Positions 53,186 through 64,000 of a DNA stretch of 64,000 bases are shown piece by piece (within the stretch, counting starts at the first letter, position 1; each line of letters starts with the position of its first letter). The notes beneath the pieces were generated by a model. That model was given only the letters and a program-made list of their open reading frames with translations. It searched no databases and was not told the origin of the DNA. A program made the translations under genes and the position numbers. The stretch lies in assembly GCA_003508835.1 (NCBI GenBank), contig PUFA01000068.1, forward strand, positions 6,324,001 through 6,388,000, read 5' to 3'. The stretch is from Eonycteris spelaea (taxonomy: Eukaryota; Chordata; Mammalia; Chiroptera; Pteropodidae).

Positions 53186-53389
53186 ACATTTGAGAGCCAT
53201 AATGGTCTTTCTCAAGCTGTGGTCCTATGAAAAACACATTTTGGATTTCCTAGGCAACTAGGGACTACCCCTTTTGCCGTTTAACCCTGAGTCACTTAAT
53301 ATTTTTTTAAAAAACACATGGCACCTCTATATATACCATGAAGAGTCTCTAGATACTACCTTTTTAATAAAGTAACAAATGTTATTGTA

Positions 53390-53830
53390 AAGCATATATT
53401 TTTAGAATTTTTTCAATTACAGTTGATATCTGATAGTATTTTATACTAGTTTCAGGTGTATAGCATAGTGGTTATACATTTATATAATTTACAAAGTGAT
53501 CCCCCTAACAAGTCTAGACTCACCTGGCACTATCCATAGTTATTACAATATTATTGACTATTCCCTATGCTGTACTTTACATCTCCATGTCTATTATGTA
53601 ACTACGTATTTGTACTTCTAAATCCTTTCACCTTTTTCACCCAGTCCTCCAACTTCTCCCATCTCTCAACCATCAGTTCATTCTCTGTGTCTGTTAGCCT
53701 GTTTCTGTTTTGTTTGTCCATTTGCCACATGTAAGTGAAATCATATAGTATTTGTTTTTCTCTGCCTGACTTATTTCACTTAGAATAATACCTTCTAGGT
53801 CCATCTTGGAAGGCATTTTAAAACTGTATA
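53390..53830 (-). mobile_element. L1 3' end, - strand
   Basis: 'tagtttcaggtgtatagcat', 'caaagtgatccccctaacaa', 'ttattacaatattattgact', 'ccctatgctgtactttacat' and 'cttatttcacttagaataat' are the reverse of a laurasiatherian L1 3' UTR and the last codons of ORF2. The minus-strand words KMDLEGIILSEISQAEK are the ORF2 C-terminus. It is 5'-truncated at about 53820. Confidence 0.85.
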
Positions 53831-54377
53831 GTTTATCTAGTGGAGTCAAATGTGCACTGTCCTGTGCCACAAAATACCTGACACTAAAGGAATATCTCTC
53901 TGACATTTTGTTCTACTAAAGTACTTCTCTTGACTTCCAAACCATTCCTGTACATCTTTCTGTTAAATGTGCATTTCTAGTTAAAGAACAGTTAGCTAAA
54001 AGATCAAAGCCCTAACTCTTCTGCCATCAAGAGACTGTGAAAATATCCAGTTTATTGCTAATTAGGGTTTCGCTCTCTCACCTTCACATAGACTCTTTTA
54101 TCTACTGGGGTAAAAGTCCTGGACTGGTTAGGTTCTTCTTTAAACACCCTGAAGAGATTTAAGTGGCTGTAGTCATAGCTCTATCTTTTTGAACACTATT
54201 TTGAGTCCTACATTGTTATCTAAAGGACTTGGAGGAGAGAGGAGAGCTGTCTATTAAAGGCGAACCTGGGCATTTTTATCTCAATGTATAATTTGAGAAA
54301 CCATCCAAAAGAGAGGAATGACCCAAAAGAAGGCCATCGTTCTTTACCCTAAAACTCTATTCCCTATACTGTTCTTT
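53831..54377. other. Unassigned DNA
   Basis: Nothing nameable. Confidence 0.4.
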
Positions 54378-54428
54378 AAAAACAAAACAAAACAAAACAA
54401 AACAAAATAAAGCAAAACAAAACAAAAC
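54378..54428. repeat. (AAAAC)n simple repeat
   Basis: About ten 'aaaac' units with one 'aaaataaagc' interruption. Confidence 0.9.
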
Positions 54429-54523
54429 TTCCTTAGAAGTTAGACTGAGGCAGTAACAATATTCACTAAAGGAACAGGTCTTTGGTCATCTGTTCCACAA
54501 TGGTGCAATATCACCTGCTATAT

Positions 54524-54830
54524 TTAGGACTCATGTTTTCTAAGAGGCATGTCCTTGCCCAGCTTATCCAGAAAATTCTCACCATCTTGAGCTCTAAGCA
54601 CTCTTTGGATCTTCACATACTTTATGAACCAGTCCTCTTGACCAATTAACTTGATGATCATCACACCTAAACTTTTCTTAATGTAAGGTAGGTAGAAGGA
54701 GGCATATATTAAAAACACTAACAAAATTGTACGAACAAAATGAATCAGAGAGGGACAGTTTGAAAAATCCTCATAATAAATCTGTATACCGTCTTCACAA
54801 CAGTCTATTTTTCAATGATCAAGATGTGCC
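54524..54830 (-). pseudogene. Protein-like remnant with one hydrophobic segment (unidentified)
   Basis: An open stretch of about 100 codons runs on the minus strand to a TAA at 54524-54526. It starts with a Cys-containing part (KIDCCEDGIQIYYEDFSNC), then a hydrophobic stretch (TILLVFLIYASFYLP) followed by basic residues (YIKK), as in a single-pass membrane segment. A charged tail follows (GQEDWFIKYVKIQRVLRAQD). The first ATG lies inside the hydrophobic part. I do not recognise the family. It could be a terminal exon or processed copy of a cellular gene, a decayed retroelement gene, or chance. Confidence 0.3.
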
Positions 54831-55324
54831 TGTGTCAAGTATTTCCTTTTTAATTTTTCTTCCATTATTTAGAAGCAGGAGTGGCTCAAGTCCATTTTAA
54901 CCATTTCCCTTCTAACTACCTCTAGACAACCCTTAAAGCTCACAGGTTCAAATTTACTCAGACTCCCTGTACACAGAAGTGATTGTTTTTCGTAGAAAAA
55001 TTGTGAAGTGCAATGGAGTAAAAAGGAACTATTTATTATTCAGTGGTTCAGGTTCAATAAGTCCTACGCTATTTGCCTTATGAGACTTGTACCAGGTAAT
55101 CTAAAGATGGAATTGACTTCCGCAAGATGGTTTTTGCAGATGGGAAAATTTTGAAGAATATATTACTCTCGAAGAGGCATTTACAATCAATCTCTAATTC
55201 AAAATCTAGCAGAATCTCTGTCTTAAATTATAGTTTTATGTTTTTAAAATATCTTCATCTGTAAATTCTGCTTTTTCTAATACCTTGATTATAATATAGC
55301 CTGTAATTACCCTTTTAAAATAAT
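54831..55324. other. Unassigned DNA between protein-like stretches
   Basis: No long open stretch on either strand and no named repeat. Confidence 0.4.
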
Positions 55325-55703
55325 CTACTGTAATAAATAATATGAAATAGTATATGATGAAATGGCATGCCTCGCCCTGCACAGTGATTGGGTATATACT
55401 GGGTCATGATTGCTAAGATTTGATTTAGCCCATTCTGGAGTTTCTTTGACATATTCTGCTAACATCTGAAACTTCTGTGCTGTCAGATCACTCCTGTTTT
55501 ATTTAGAACTTGAGGACATCTCCCTTGCTGTTTGGGCCCAAGATCTTTTTTCATAAGTACTATAAATGTTGTGTCATTCGCGTCCTTTGGATGTGATCCT
55601 GGAAGATCGTTGTAAATTTGTTCTGTCATCACTCTATTTTCTTCCCCAGAGAATGTCTTGGCAGACCACAGGCTTTCAGTCTGGTATCTACCGTATAGAG
55701 ATT
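55325..55703 (-). pseudogene. Two adjoining protein-like frames (unidentified)
   Basis: On the minus strand, 55703 down to 55486 is open for about 72 codons (words such as AKTFSGEENRVMTEQIY, DANDTTFIVLMKKDLG). Near 55490 the frame shifts and stays open to 55325 (TAQKFQMLAEYVKETPEW, SNLSNHDPVYTQSLC). The residue mix is balanced and protein-like, and one frameshift joins the two. No start codon context or family is recognised. Together with 54.5, 56.4 and 57.1-57.4 kb on the same strand, this may be one decayed coding sequence. Confidence 0.3.
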
Positions 55704-56384
55704 AAGTGAGGTTCAAGAATCCAGGTTAACCTCCACCCCCAGCCCTACTTACTGCATGATCATGTAGTTCTACTCTTTTAACTATCCTAGGCTGCCTCAC
55801 TTAGCCAGATCCCATGCATACCAGTGACCTTCAAGGTTTTCATAAGGAAGGTAGTTAAGAATCTCCAGTTGGTTCCACTTCTAGCATTACAGCATGAGAG
55901 GCCTGTATTTGTCTTATTTATTCTGTCTCTCAGTAAGTTTCATTTCCTTACTAAGCTTTGTATTTTTCACTCTGCAGAACTAGAGTAAATGTGAACTCTA
56001 CCCTGTGACAAAAACTCCTTCAGAACAGAGAAGCTGAAATCTTTAGCCAGTTACTCTAAGGAAGAAATATTTTAGACCCACACATGATGTTTTCACCTCC
56101 AGTAAGATCCTGAAAGATCTGTAACCCAGTAATAGCATAACTGTAATTGCTGCTTCCTTGATGGAATTTTTTATGACATTGCACCTTGTCTTTCGGGTAG
56201 TTTTTTCTCTTGTTTTCACAATTATCTCAGCTATAGAATCACATGTTGAAGGTTCTCCAAAACCTGGATTTTTTTAGGGAATTTAGAGTTTGGGATCCAA
56301 GGTCATATGAAATGCAAAGAGGAATGCAATTTTCTTCATGATAGGGATCCTCATATCTTGCCTCTACGCATCTTTTTGAACTTG
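55704..56384. other. Unassigned DNA between protein-like stretches
   Basis: No named repeat. On the minus strand there are short open pieces such as KTREKTTRKTRCNVIKN near 56.2 kb. Confidence 0.35.
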
Positions 56385-56650
56385 TCAGTTCTTGGAGGTT
56401 TTGTACAAATTTAATGGCAGTGGAAAAGTGTTTTGTCTCTTTCTTTGTGGGAGCAATGGGGTCATAACTTCAGGTTTCATTTCCCTACTATGCTCAGTAG
56501 GGCCCAGATGAGATTTGTAAGTTACTTCTTTGCTTAGCTGGATTCTTTCATCTCTAGTCACCTGAAAGGTTACCATGTTTGCCATACTACAGGTTTTCTT
56601 TTCTAAGAATTCCCCTTTATGTTTTGGTTCAGGTGTTTATTTTGTGACAT
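56385..56650 (-). pseudogene. Protein-like remnant (unidentified)
   Basis: A minus-strand frame with ATG at 56583-56585 runs 66 codons to a stop at 56385, and stays open upstream of the ATG to about 56640. Words include VTFQVTRDERIQLSKEV and PLLPQRKRQNTFPLPL. It is hydrophilic and low in recognisable structure. No family is recognised. Confidence 0.25.
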
Positions 56651-57084
56651 AGTACACAACAGGTAGTCTCACTCTAAATGGAAAATATAAAGTTACCAAA
56701 TTGATTATTTGTCTAGAGCATCTACTTTACACATACACACATACATACACAATATATATTAAGCCTCATAGTTCAATTCTTTATCCTATATAGTTAAAGT
56801 CTGTATCCTTCCTATGAACTTCCTTCTTACATTCTTATTAAGTGTATCATCTTGTCTGTACTTTCTTTTAGAATATTTTATCTTCATTAATATCTGGGCA
56901 CGCTCTTCCGAATACAATAACCACACTGTTGTTAAATATTGCCTTGTCTTGAAATTATTAAATGTGTTTATCTTTATTCAGTATTCTCAGATCCTTCTTA
57001 TAACCAACTAATAACTTTATCTTTCCTCTTCTGATGTAAAATTTTAAGCCATGGTTACTTTCCATGGTTTTCCAAGCAAACCAT

Positions 57085-57400
57085 TTACTCCTCAGACTTA
57101 TGATCAAACTTCATTCCAGAATTGTATGTTGAATGAGACCTTGTATTTACTCTATTTCTTCGTATACCATATCCAATAATTTCTAATCCTTCTGAGTCTT
57201 GTGATCTTGAAACCTCAGAGCTAAAGTGAATGCGCTTGTGTTTACTGACAGAGACTAATTCCCCTTCTGAGGGACCAAACACTCCAGGAAGAAAAATCAC
57301 ACATTCCATCTTTTGCAGCCCCACTCTTATAAAATTTTTCTCCATCTCTACATTTCTAATAGGATTCAAAGGTGTATCTATTTTTGTGATAGAGAAGCTG
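57085..57400 (-). pseudogene. Protein-like remnant, 94 codons (unidentified)
   Basis: The longest of the minus-strand stretches here, with ATG at 57367-57369 and stop near 57085, and open upstream to about 57395. Words include RVGLQKMECVIFLPG, EGELVSVSKHKRIHF and SQDSEGLEIIGYGIR. The composition is soluble and serine-rich. I do not recognise it, and no splice or promoter signals are evident. Confidence 0.3.
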
Positions 57401-57615
57401 CAACTGCTGCTTCCTGCTATGGAATTCTCTGTACATATGAACCCTGCTTCCTAGATTAGTCTTCTCTTTCCCTATACTCACCGAATCTACATAGTTTTAT
57501 TACAAATTTTTTGAAACTCTGTGCCTTCATGAGAACAGGAAGGAATGTTATATCTTTTGCAATGTGTTCCCCAAAAGAATTTTTGTCCTTGGGTAGTTTT
57601 GCTAAATGTACTGGG

Positions 57616-57633
57616 TTTTTTTTTTTTTTTTTC
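57616..57633. repeat. Poly-T run
   Basis: 18 T in a row. It could be a reverse poly-A tail, but no matching retroposon is recognised beside it. Confidence 0.9.
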
Positions 57634-57899
57634 ATGTGGATCTCCCTAAACAGGTTGTTTGATTACAGATTGTTTTACTCAGTTTGAAAGAGGAAAAAAA
57701 ATCTATATTTACAGCATAATTCCATTTTTCCACTGGAGCCATGCATTTCTGAGCCCTCTCTGATTGATTGAGTCTACAGTAAATCCAGTAACAACACACT
57801 CACCTGGCTAACCATTCTGAGAGAGAATCCCACAGTGGTAACAGGCCACATTTAATAAAAAATATATTGCTACTTCCAACTTCAACTCCAACAAATAAG

Positions 57900-59755
57900 A
57901 GCTTGGAAGTCATCACTCATGTCCTTACATCAAGGATGAAGCAGAAAAAATGAAAATCAATGGCTTTTCTTTAAGTCATCAGAGAATTGAAGTCATAGGG
58001 TAAATGGCCACTTGAAAATCTGGAAAGCCAGGTAAATGGAGGGAATCACAGTCCAGAACTTACATGCGGCATAAGCCACTGGAACTAAAACAAATAAAAG
58101 AGGAAAGTGATAATTTTAATAAATTGCTAGAGACTGACTGTGTACTGCATTAGCTTCAGAGTGAGAAACTACTGGGGGCTTTAGTCTTAGGTAGGGCCTC
58201 ACAATTTTGTGGGGTTTATATCCAAGAACCCCTCATGGTTCTCATGTTAAAGAGCTAGGGGAAATCTTTTCACACTTGTGGCAGAGATAGGAGGAAAGTA
58301 TACTCATAGAGCATTTACCTTAGCAAAGCCCAAGTCTGGAAACACTGCAAGAAACCCCATTACCCAACTCCAGCCCCTTTAGACTTCCTATTTTATCTTA
58401 GGAGGGAAAAATAAAAGAGAAGACATGCATGTGAAGGTCACAGCACAAGGACACATACCCACTAAATGAATGAGATTTAATCATAAGATTGCAGAATTTT
58501 ATTACCTACACCTTACTACCACAACAGGGCCCAATGAAATAACAGTGATTATAGCTGAAAGAGTTGCAAAGAAGTCTATATTAAAAACAGTACTTATGAA
58601 AATCTAAAGATTATAGGAATGACAACAATATAAAGACGCTAGAGGAATTTGGAGTCTCTAGCACCTACAACTACAGCAAAAACTATACATAGTCTAGCTC
58701 CAGCCAGATTAGCATCGAACCTCACAATAAATATCTTTTTGCCTCAGTTTCTATTACCTGAAATATCATGTTTGAACAATGTCAATAAACAAACAGTCTC
58801 AAAGGACAAAACAAGGCATCTCATTCAAATATGGTGAAGATTTCAGAATTACTAGTCAGGCTATTTATAATAACTGTAATTAATAGGTTAAGAACACTAA
58901 TTGAAAAAGCAAACAAAACTATACTTACTGAAAAGAATGTCCAAAGGCCAAAGATGGAGCAACAAAATTAATAATTTATGGATTATATCACAAAGTATAA
59001 AATAAATTCCCATAAGTCCATACTGATATAAATAAATGGTAAAAAAGAACATACACAAATGGGAGGAAACAGTCAATTCTGCCATATTGAGAGTTCTAAA
59101 TAGTTTATGTACATGTTTTCCCCTCAAGCAGTATGATCCTCATAAGTATGATCTGTGAATAGTAACTTTTTCCCAAGAAATACTGCAATAGGAGGAAAGG
59201 AGTAACTAACTATACAGGGGAGAAATGAAAAAAAAAATACTACCTCAACCAATTGATCACATTTAAATTAACAATAAGTCATGTTGCTAACATATGCCTT
59301 TGACAAGATATTATGAAAATGAAATTTTCCTTCTGTGGTCTTCATCAAAACCAGACACCAGTCTAATCATGAGAACAATATCAGGAAATACTACTTGAAG
59401 GATGTCCTACAAAACACATAATCTGTAATCTTCAGAGCTGTCAAAATCATCAAAAACAAGGACAGTCTGAGAAAATGTTGCAAAGGAGATGTTTCAACTA
59501 AATGCAATATGGTATCCTGAAACAGAAAAAGAATATTAGTTTAAAAAATGTTAATGGAGTATAGATTTTAATTATTAATGATAATGTATTAATAGTAATT
59601 ATTTAGTTGTAGCAAACATACAATACTAATATAAGATGTTAACAATTTGGCAAACTGGGTAGAAATACATGTGGATTCTGTTCTCATCGATAATTTTATT
59701 TTTTTGTAAATCTAAAACTCTTGTAAAATAAAACATTTATTTTAAAATGTCAACC
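57900..59755 (+). mobile_element. Ancient L1 (L1M-type) 3' UTR, + strand
   Basis: The end is clear: 'tataagatgttaacaatttg', 'gcaaactgggtagaaataca', 'gtaaatctaaaactcttgta' and 'aaataaaacatttattttaa' match the last bases of old L1M elements, and 'aaaaccagacaccagtctaa' and 'gatgtcctacaaaacacata' near 59.35-59.42 kb are part of the same 3' UTR. The upstream part back to about 57.9 kb is consistent but less certain. No reading frame survives. Confidence 0.55.
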
Positions 59756-59849
59756 TACTTAAAGATAATCACAATCTGAAATATTACATAAATAAGTTTT
59801 ATTCCTTTAAGACTATTTTTTTTGTTGTTAAATAATTAGTAAAGAAATT

Positions 59850-60500
59850 ATTCCTGACTCTGAAGAGTAAGAGAAAAATAAAATGTACAAAGTTGATGTC
59901 CCTAAGAAGCCAACATTTTATTTGGTGAAGGATAGTGAGGAGAGAAAATCAAGGAGAAAACCTATAGATAACAGTAAAATATACCTAGGCAAAAATATTG
60001 CATAAATGCTAAATCTATGTTGAAATTAAAGTTCAGTGAAATGACAGATGGTGACTGAGTATCTATGCTTGATGGAGTGATCATGAAAGTTCTATATGCG
60101 ACACAATAAACTGATACCTGAGAGATATTTTTAAAAGCTAGCCATGTAAAAATTACAGTGAGGAGTAATTCAGGCAGTAGAAATTGATACTACTTGGATC
60201 CCAGGGTGGAAGTGAGCTTGTTATGTTTGGAAGAATTAGAAGGGCAGTGTGGATGTATAAAAATGAGAATGACAAAGACAGAAAGAAAAAAGAAAAGAAG
60301 GGGAAGGAAAAGAAGGTGAGAGATAGAGGGAGGAGAAGAAAGGGAAGGATAGAGAGGAGAAAGAAAAAATGAATGAACTCAAAGATGTGGTCAAAAGATA
60401 GAGTATGGTATAGTCATGAAAGCAATATTTGTATTTCATTCTTGAGTGCAATGGCTGACTATTTAAAGATTTTAAGCAGGAACATTAAATAGCTCCAAAT
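59850..60500 (-). repeat. L2 fragment, - strand, interrupted by a GA-rich tract
   Basis: 'cctgagagatatttttaaaa', 'ggagtaattcaggcagtaga' and 'aaagattttaagcaggaaca' resemble reverse L2. A polypurine (GAAA/GGAA) tract at 60273-60370 interrupts it and produces a Lys/Arg-rich artefact frame. Confidence 0.45.
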
Positions 60501-61736
60501 TTGTACATTTTGGACTTTTGTGCTTTTAAAAAAATGTCTCACTTCTTCTTGACAATTGTCAATGTTTGTCATGTTCTTTGTGTCTTTTTCACACATTTGA
60601 AAACAATTAAATAGCAAGGCTGGTTAGAATTACATCTGTAACAAGAGTAAATAGGCTTTAAATGAGCTCTTAAATTCAAGAGGTTTAGTGAATTAATTAT
60701 GACATCAATTTGGCCACTCACAAATCTATTATTAAATTTCCTTCTTCATAGTCCTCTTGATGATTTCTTTTCAAGTAAGATTCACATAATGGAGCACCCC
60801 ATATCAAACACAAGTATTATTTTTAAACAGCATTTTTAATTTGAAGAATATTTATAATGATTTTCCCCAAAGCTGATGCCTATTACTCAATCCTTATTAC
60901 ACTCACAAGGCTAGTGGAAGCTAGCCACAACAGTCAATAACTTTTAGTAAAATGTAAGGTATCAAAAGTAGCCATCAGCTACTACTTAGGGGTCACTTGC
61001 TGAAAATCTTCAGAAATTAAATTTGAGATGGAAAACCAAGATCCAAAAGAAAAATATATGTATTGAAATTTAGTTGGAAGAAATACAACAGGGCAGAAAT
61101 TAGAAATCAGGAAAACTAAAAAAGGCTAGGGAAATAGTTTCTGTGAAACTGGTAGTGGTTTTTGATAGACTGAAGATAATGTGTTGCTCAAAGTAACATG
61201 TTAATGTGATACCTAGTGCTTGTTAGTACCATGACAAGACTAGGTAGATGTCCACTTTAATATAGTAACCCCTCTTGGGCTACTAATAGACCATTCTATA
61301 AGCTCTAATCATTCCTTGAACATAGTTGAACCTATCCTCACTCAAGTGAGTCTTGTTTAAATGTATCCTCTGAGTAAAGGCACTAAGAGAGATAATTCGT
61401 GTTTTCTTTGTGTTCTTCATTTCCTTCTAGTTTCAGGCATTTGGTAAATTAGATACAATGGCATATTTCACAGGATTGTCTTATTTTAATTTTGTCTAGA
61501 AAATTCATTATTTACATTTCTTTTGTTGGGTTAGGCAGACATCTACAAATCTTCTAAGCCTTTGGAGCTTTACATTGTTTTCAACATTCTTTAAAGGGAT
61601 AAACAGATAATATGTTATTCTTTGTAAGGAAAACACATTTTGCTAAATGCTGTCTGATTTCTGAGAGGCTCATATAACAGGAAAAGAATGCTAATACCCA
61701 TCAAAAGATTTTTTTTTAATCGTATTATAATTAGGT
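60501..61736. other. Unassigned DNA
   Basis: No gene or named repeat is recognised. 'gtattataatta' occurs twice, near 61722 and 61777, around the left inverted repeat described next. Confidence 0.4.
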
Positions 61737-61765
61737 CAGATTACAACCTTTCTGTGCGACTAATT
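61737..61765 (+). repeat. Left copy of a 29-bp inverted repeat
   Basis: Starts 'cagattacaac' and ends 'gcgactaatt'. Its reverse complement is at 62535-62563 with a single mismatch (C against T at base 12 of the unit). The similarity stops at both borders. It begins with CAG, as do many hAT and Tigger termini. Confidence 0.9.
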
Positions 61766-61916
61766 CTGTGTAATTGTATTATAATTACACCTGTCTATTT
61801 AATATCATTACTGATAATCTATCATTCTCTGGAGAATTGTACATAAAATCATAGACTAGTAGATCAGTAGAGTCTAGATCCGGTTATCTAACCTATTCAT
61901 GAATTCTTCTAGAAGC

Positions 61917-61960
61917 AAAAAAAAAAAAAAAAAAAAAAACAAAAAAAAAAAAACAAAAAA
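61917..61960. repeat. Poly-A tract
   Basis: 44 bp of A with a few C, inside the interval bounded by the 29-bp inverted repeats. No retroposon body is recognised upstream of it. Confidence 0.9.
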
Positions 61961-62534
61961 CTTTCCTAGGTTACTAGGTTACTCATGCTACCCTGTGTAG
62001 AACTAATTTAACAAATAGTATTTTCCAAATTTTCTTCTGATTTTCTAGACTTTGTCCAAATAGATCGTTGTTAATGTTACCTTGTTGAGTGTCGTTTGGT
62101 GATTTTTTTTTCTAGGCAATATTTGTTTTCAACAATTCTTTATAGGATATGATATGAAGTACTTCCGCAAATTAAAATAAATTATTTGCAGAGGAAATGT
62201 ATAAATTTAGTACATACATATGATGCCTCAACAGAGTGGAATTTATAGACACAGAATCTGACTTCTACACATGAAATTATCATTAATGATCTTTATAGTG
62301 TAGTCTGATTACTCTCTTACTTTGTTGCTTATTATTTAGGTATTTTCTGCTAATTTTTCCCTTTGTTCAACCTAAATCTAGTAGTTCAATATTAGCTCAG
62401 CATATTTGGAATTGAATTTTTGGATTAATTTCTGTTAATTTTTGGATTAATCTTCTAAAGCAATTTAGAGTGCACAGTCATCTTTCAGCAGATTTGATCT
62501 GATCATGTGTTTAAGCTGAGAATCAGATATCTTT
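61961..62534. other. Unassigned DNA inside the inverted-repeat pair
   Basis: AT-rich. 'ggattaatttctgttaattt' and 'tggattaatcttc' at 62420-62452 form a short local direct repeat. No gene or transposase-like frame is seen. Confidence 0.4.
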
Positions 62535-62563
62535 AATTAGTCGCACAGAAAAGTTGTAATCTG
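62535..62563 (-). repeat. Right copy of the 29-bp inverted repeat
   Basis: Begins 'aattagtcgc' and ends 'gttgtaatctg', the inverse of 61737-61765. Flanking 8-mers on the two outer sides (ending 'aattaggt' and starting 'gctcaggg') do not match, so no hAT-type target duplication is visible. Confidence 0.9.
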
Positions 62564-62874
62564 GCTCAGGGACCGCCCCAGTGCTTCAGCAACATAACTC
62601 ATAGTAAAATATAGAACAAAATATCCAAGAGTCCACACTAACCAGAATTTGCTTATAAAAAGAGTAACCTTCAATTACTCTGAGTTATCAGTACAAAATA
62701 CTCAGTATCTTATTTTATGATCTTCAGCAATAGATTTGGAAAATTTATTTTAAGGAATAAAAAGTATCATAAGCATAAGATCAGATGTTTCAAAATATAA
62801 TAACGTCTAGGTTCAAATAGAAAATTTTGTAAATGAATTTAATCTATAAGATCTGCTAAAGAGAGTCTTTATGG
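62564..62874. other. Unassigned DNA
   Basis: Nothing recognisable. Confidence 0.4.
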
Positions 62875-63060
62875 GGATTAGCATTTATTAACTTTGTACC
62901 ATATGCCAACACTATATTCACTGCAGTAAGCACTATCAAATATACACACAAAAAATACACACATGTGCATATATTTACTTTTTTTCTATTAGTTTTCAAA
63001 ATGATTTCACAGAGGACACTTGGACCCAGACATACTAAGTTATTGCACAAGGTAAGACAA
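62875..63060 (-). repeat. MIR SINE, - strand
   Basis: 'gcatttattaactttgtacc', 'atatgccaacactatattca', 'ttcaaaatgatttcacagag' and 'aagttattgcacaaggtaag' are reverse MIR, with a CA-rich insertion in the middle. Confidence 0.55.
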
Positions 63061-63655
63061 TAGTTACCAAATTATTAATTTAATAAAAGATATTGAATTT
63101 TAGGGCAACAGATATTTCAGGGAATATACAAAGATCTTTTCTTTCATCAGAGATTTTCATATCATTGCCAAGACACATTACATTTGTAAAGAAAAAAAAT
63201 GCACCAAAAATGGGCCATATTTTAGTTTATATTCGTACTCATAAAATCAAATGTTCATTCTAGTCGTACTGGGAAAAACATCTAACTTTACCAGCTTTAA
63301 TCATTTTTCCACGTACTAGTATTTGCATGAGTGCTTTGTTTTCGTGACCCAATTGCCATTGCTATGTAAGCATTTTGTAATGTGGTGGCCACTTTTGGTG
63401 GGGAACAGAGATGTCATTGATGCTAGGTAGGATGAAATTTTGTGCCCCCTTATCCTTTTGGATGATTGCCACTGAGTCTTATACTGTAGAGGTGGAAGTG
63501 ACATAAGTTGCCAACTAGAATGAGACCTGTGTTTAAAAAAAAAAAAATGAAGCCAAAGGAGATTAGTTTTACCTTATATTTACAAAATTATGGATTATTA
63601 GATAAAAATAACAATATGAAAGAAATAATTTCTTAATTTTATGAATTATTTAAAA
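63061..63655. other. Unassigned DNA
   Basis: No gene is recognised. A-run at 63534-63547. Confidence 0.4.
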
Positions 63656-64000
63656 ATTTGATACAAGAATAAACTCAAAATGGATTAAAGACTTAAATGT
63701 AAGACCCAAAACCATAAAACTTCTCGAAGAAAACATCAGCAGTAGACTCTCTGATATTACTAACAGGAATTACTTTTCAGATATAGTTCCTTGGGCAAGG
63801 GAAATCAAAGAAAAAATAAACAAATGAAACTACCTCAAACTAAAATGTTTTTGTACAGCAAAGGAAATCATCAACAAAACAAAAAGACAACTGACTGGGA
63901 GAAGATATCCTCTAATGATACACATCTATCTGATAAAGGGTTAATATCCAAAATTTATAAAGAACTTATACCACTCGACAACGACAAAAAAACAAACAAT
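63656..64000 (+). mobile_element. L1 ORF2 fragment, + strand, running off the window
   Basis: 'ctcaaaatggattaaagact', 'aagacccaaaaccataaaac', 'ccttgggcaagggaaatcaa' and 'aagggttaatatccaaaatt' are the distal part of L1 ORF2 after the reverse transcriptase. The conceptual words are [22 protein letters not shown]. It appears 5'-truncated at about 63.66 kb and must continue to the right. Confidence 0.85.

Noticed and set aside
54378..54428. Poly-A tail of a retroposon next to the 54.5 kb protein-like remnant
   Set aside because: The A-rich strand is +, opposite to that expected for a minus-strand retrocopy's tail at this side.

Overview
The window looks like AT-rich mammalian nuclear DNA, intergenic or deep intronic. 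I found no intact protein-coding gene, no tRNA, rRNA or snRNA gene, no CpG island and no CRISPR array. What can be named is a layered record of transposons. There are ancient elements shared by placental mammals (L2, MIR, MLT1 LTRs, hAT-Charlie and Tigger DNA transposons, old L1). There are also younger L1 copies whose 3' ends carry the form seen in laurasiatherian mammals. No Alu, B1/B2, carnivore tRNA-Lys SINE, equine ERE or ruminant BovA/Bov-tA SINE was seen. The L1 3'-end wording at 47.5 and 53.4 kb suggests a laurasiatherian mammal, possibly a bat; this is an inference from memory, not a database result.

Layout. 0-9 kb: MIR, an old L1 (2.2-3.4 kb), L2, a second old L1, an MLT1 LTR (5.8-6.4 kb), then L2 and MIR. 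9.1-11.8 kb: a + strand L1/HAL1-like element carrying ORF1 and the start of the ORF2 endonuclease, fused straight to the ORF2 C-terminus and 3' end with the reverse transcriptase missing. 12-16 kb: L2, several MIRs and a homeodomain-core-rich stretch that looks non-repetitive. 16.3-17.6 kb: one Tigger-type DNA transposon inserted inside another, with TA duplications visible. 17.9-18.5 kb: a short L1 3' end inserted in an older L1. 19-29 kb: mostly unassigned DNA with MIRs and hAT elements, including a long degraded hAT (27.8-29.1 kb). 29.26-30.36 kb: a pair of about 105-bp inverted repeats, the right arm lying just beyond the 3' end of a 3.7-kb minus-strand L1 (30.4-34.1 kb). 34-44 kb: L2, MIR, a 68-bp perfect palindrome (41.45 kb) and a processed RPL21 pseudogene (41.65-42.23 kb). 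44-54 kb: an MLT1 LTR, two minus-strand L1 3' ends and a second copy of the hAT family seen at 25.9 kb. 54.5-57.4 kb: several protein-like open stretches, all on the minus strand, that I could not identify. 57.6-60.5 kb: an old L1 3' end, then L2. 61.7-62.6 kb: a nearly exact 29-bp inverted repeat pair. The window ends inside another L1 ORF2 (from about 63.66 kb).

No genes work together here. The points most worth checking are the two inverted-repeat pairs, the deleted L1, the nested Tiggers, the long palindrome and the unidentified minus-strand protein-like remnant. Repeat family names rest on recognising consensus-like wording and should be confirmed with RepeatMasker.
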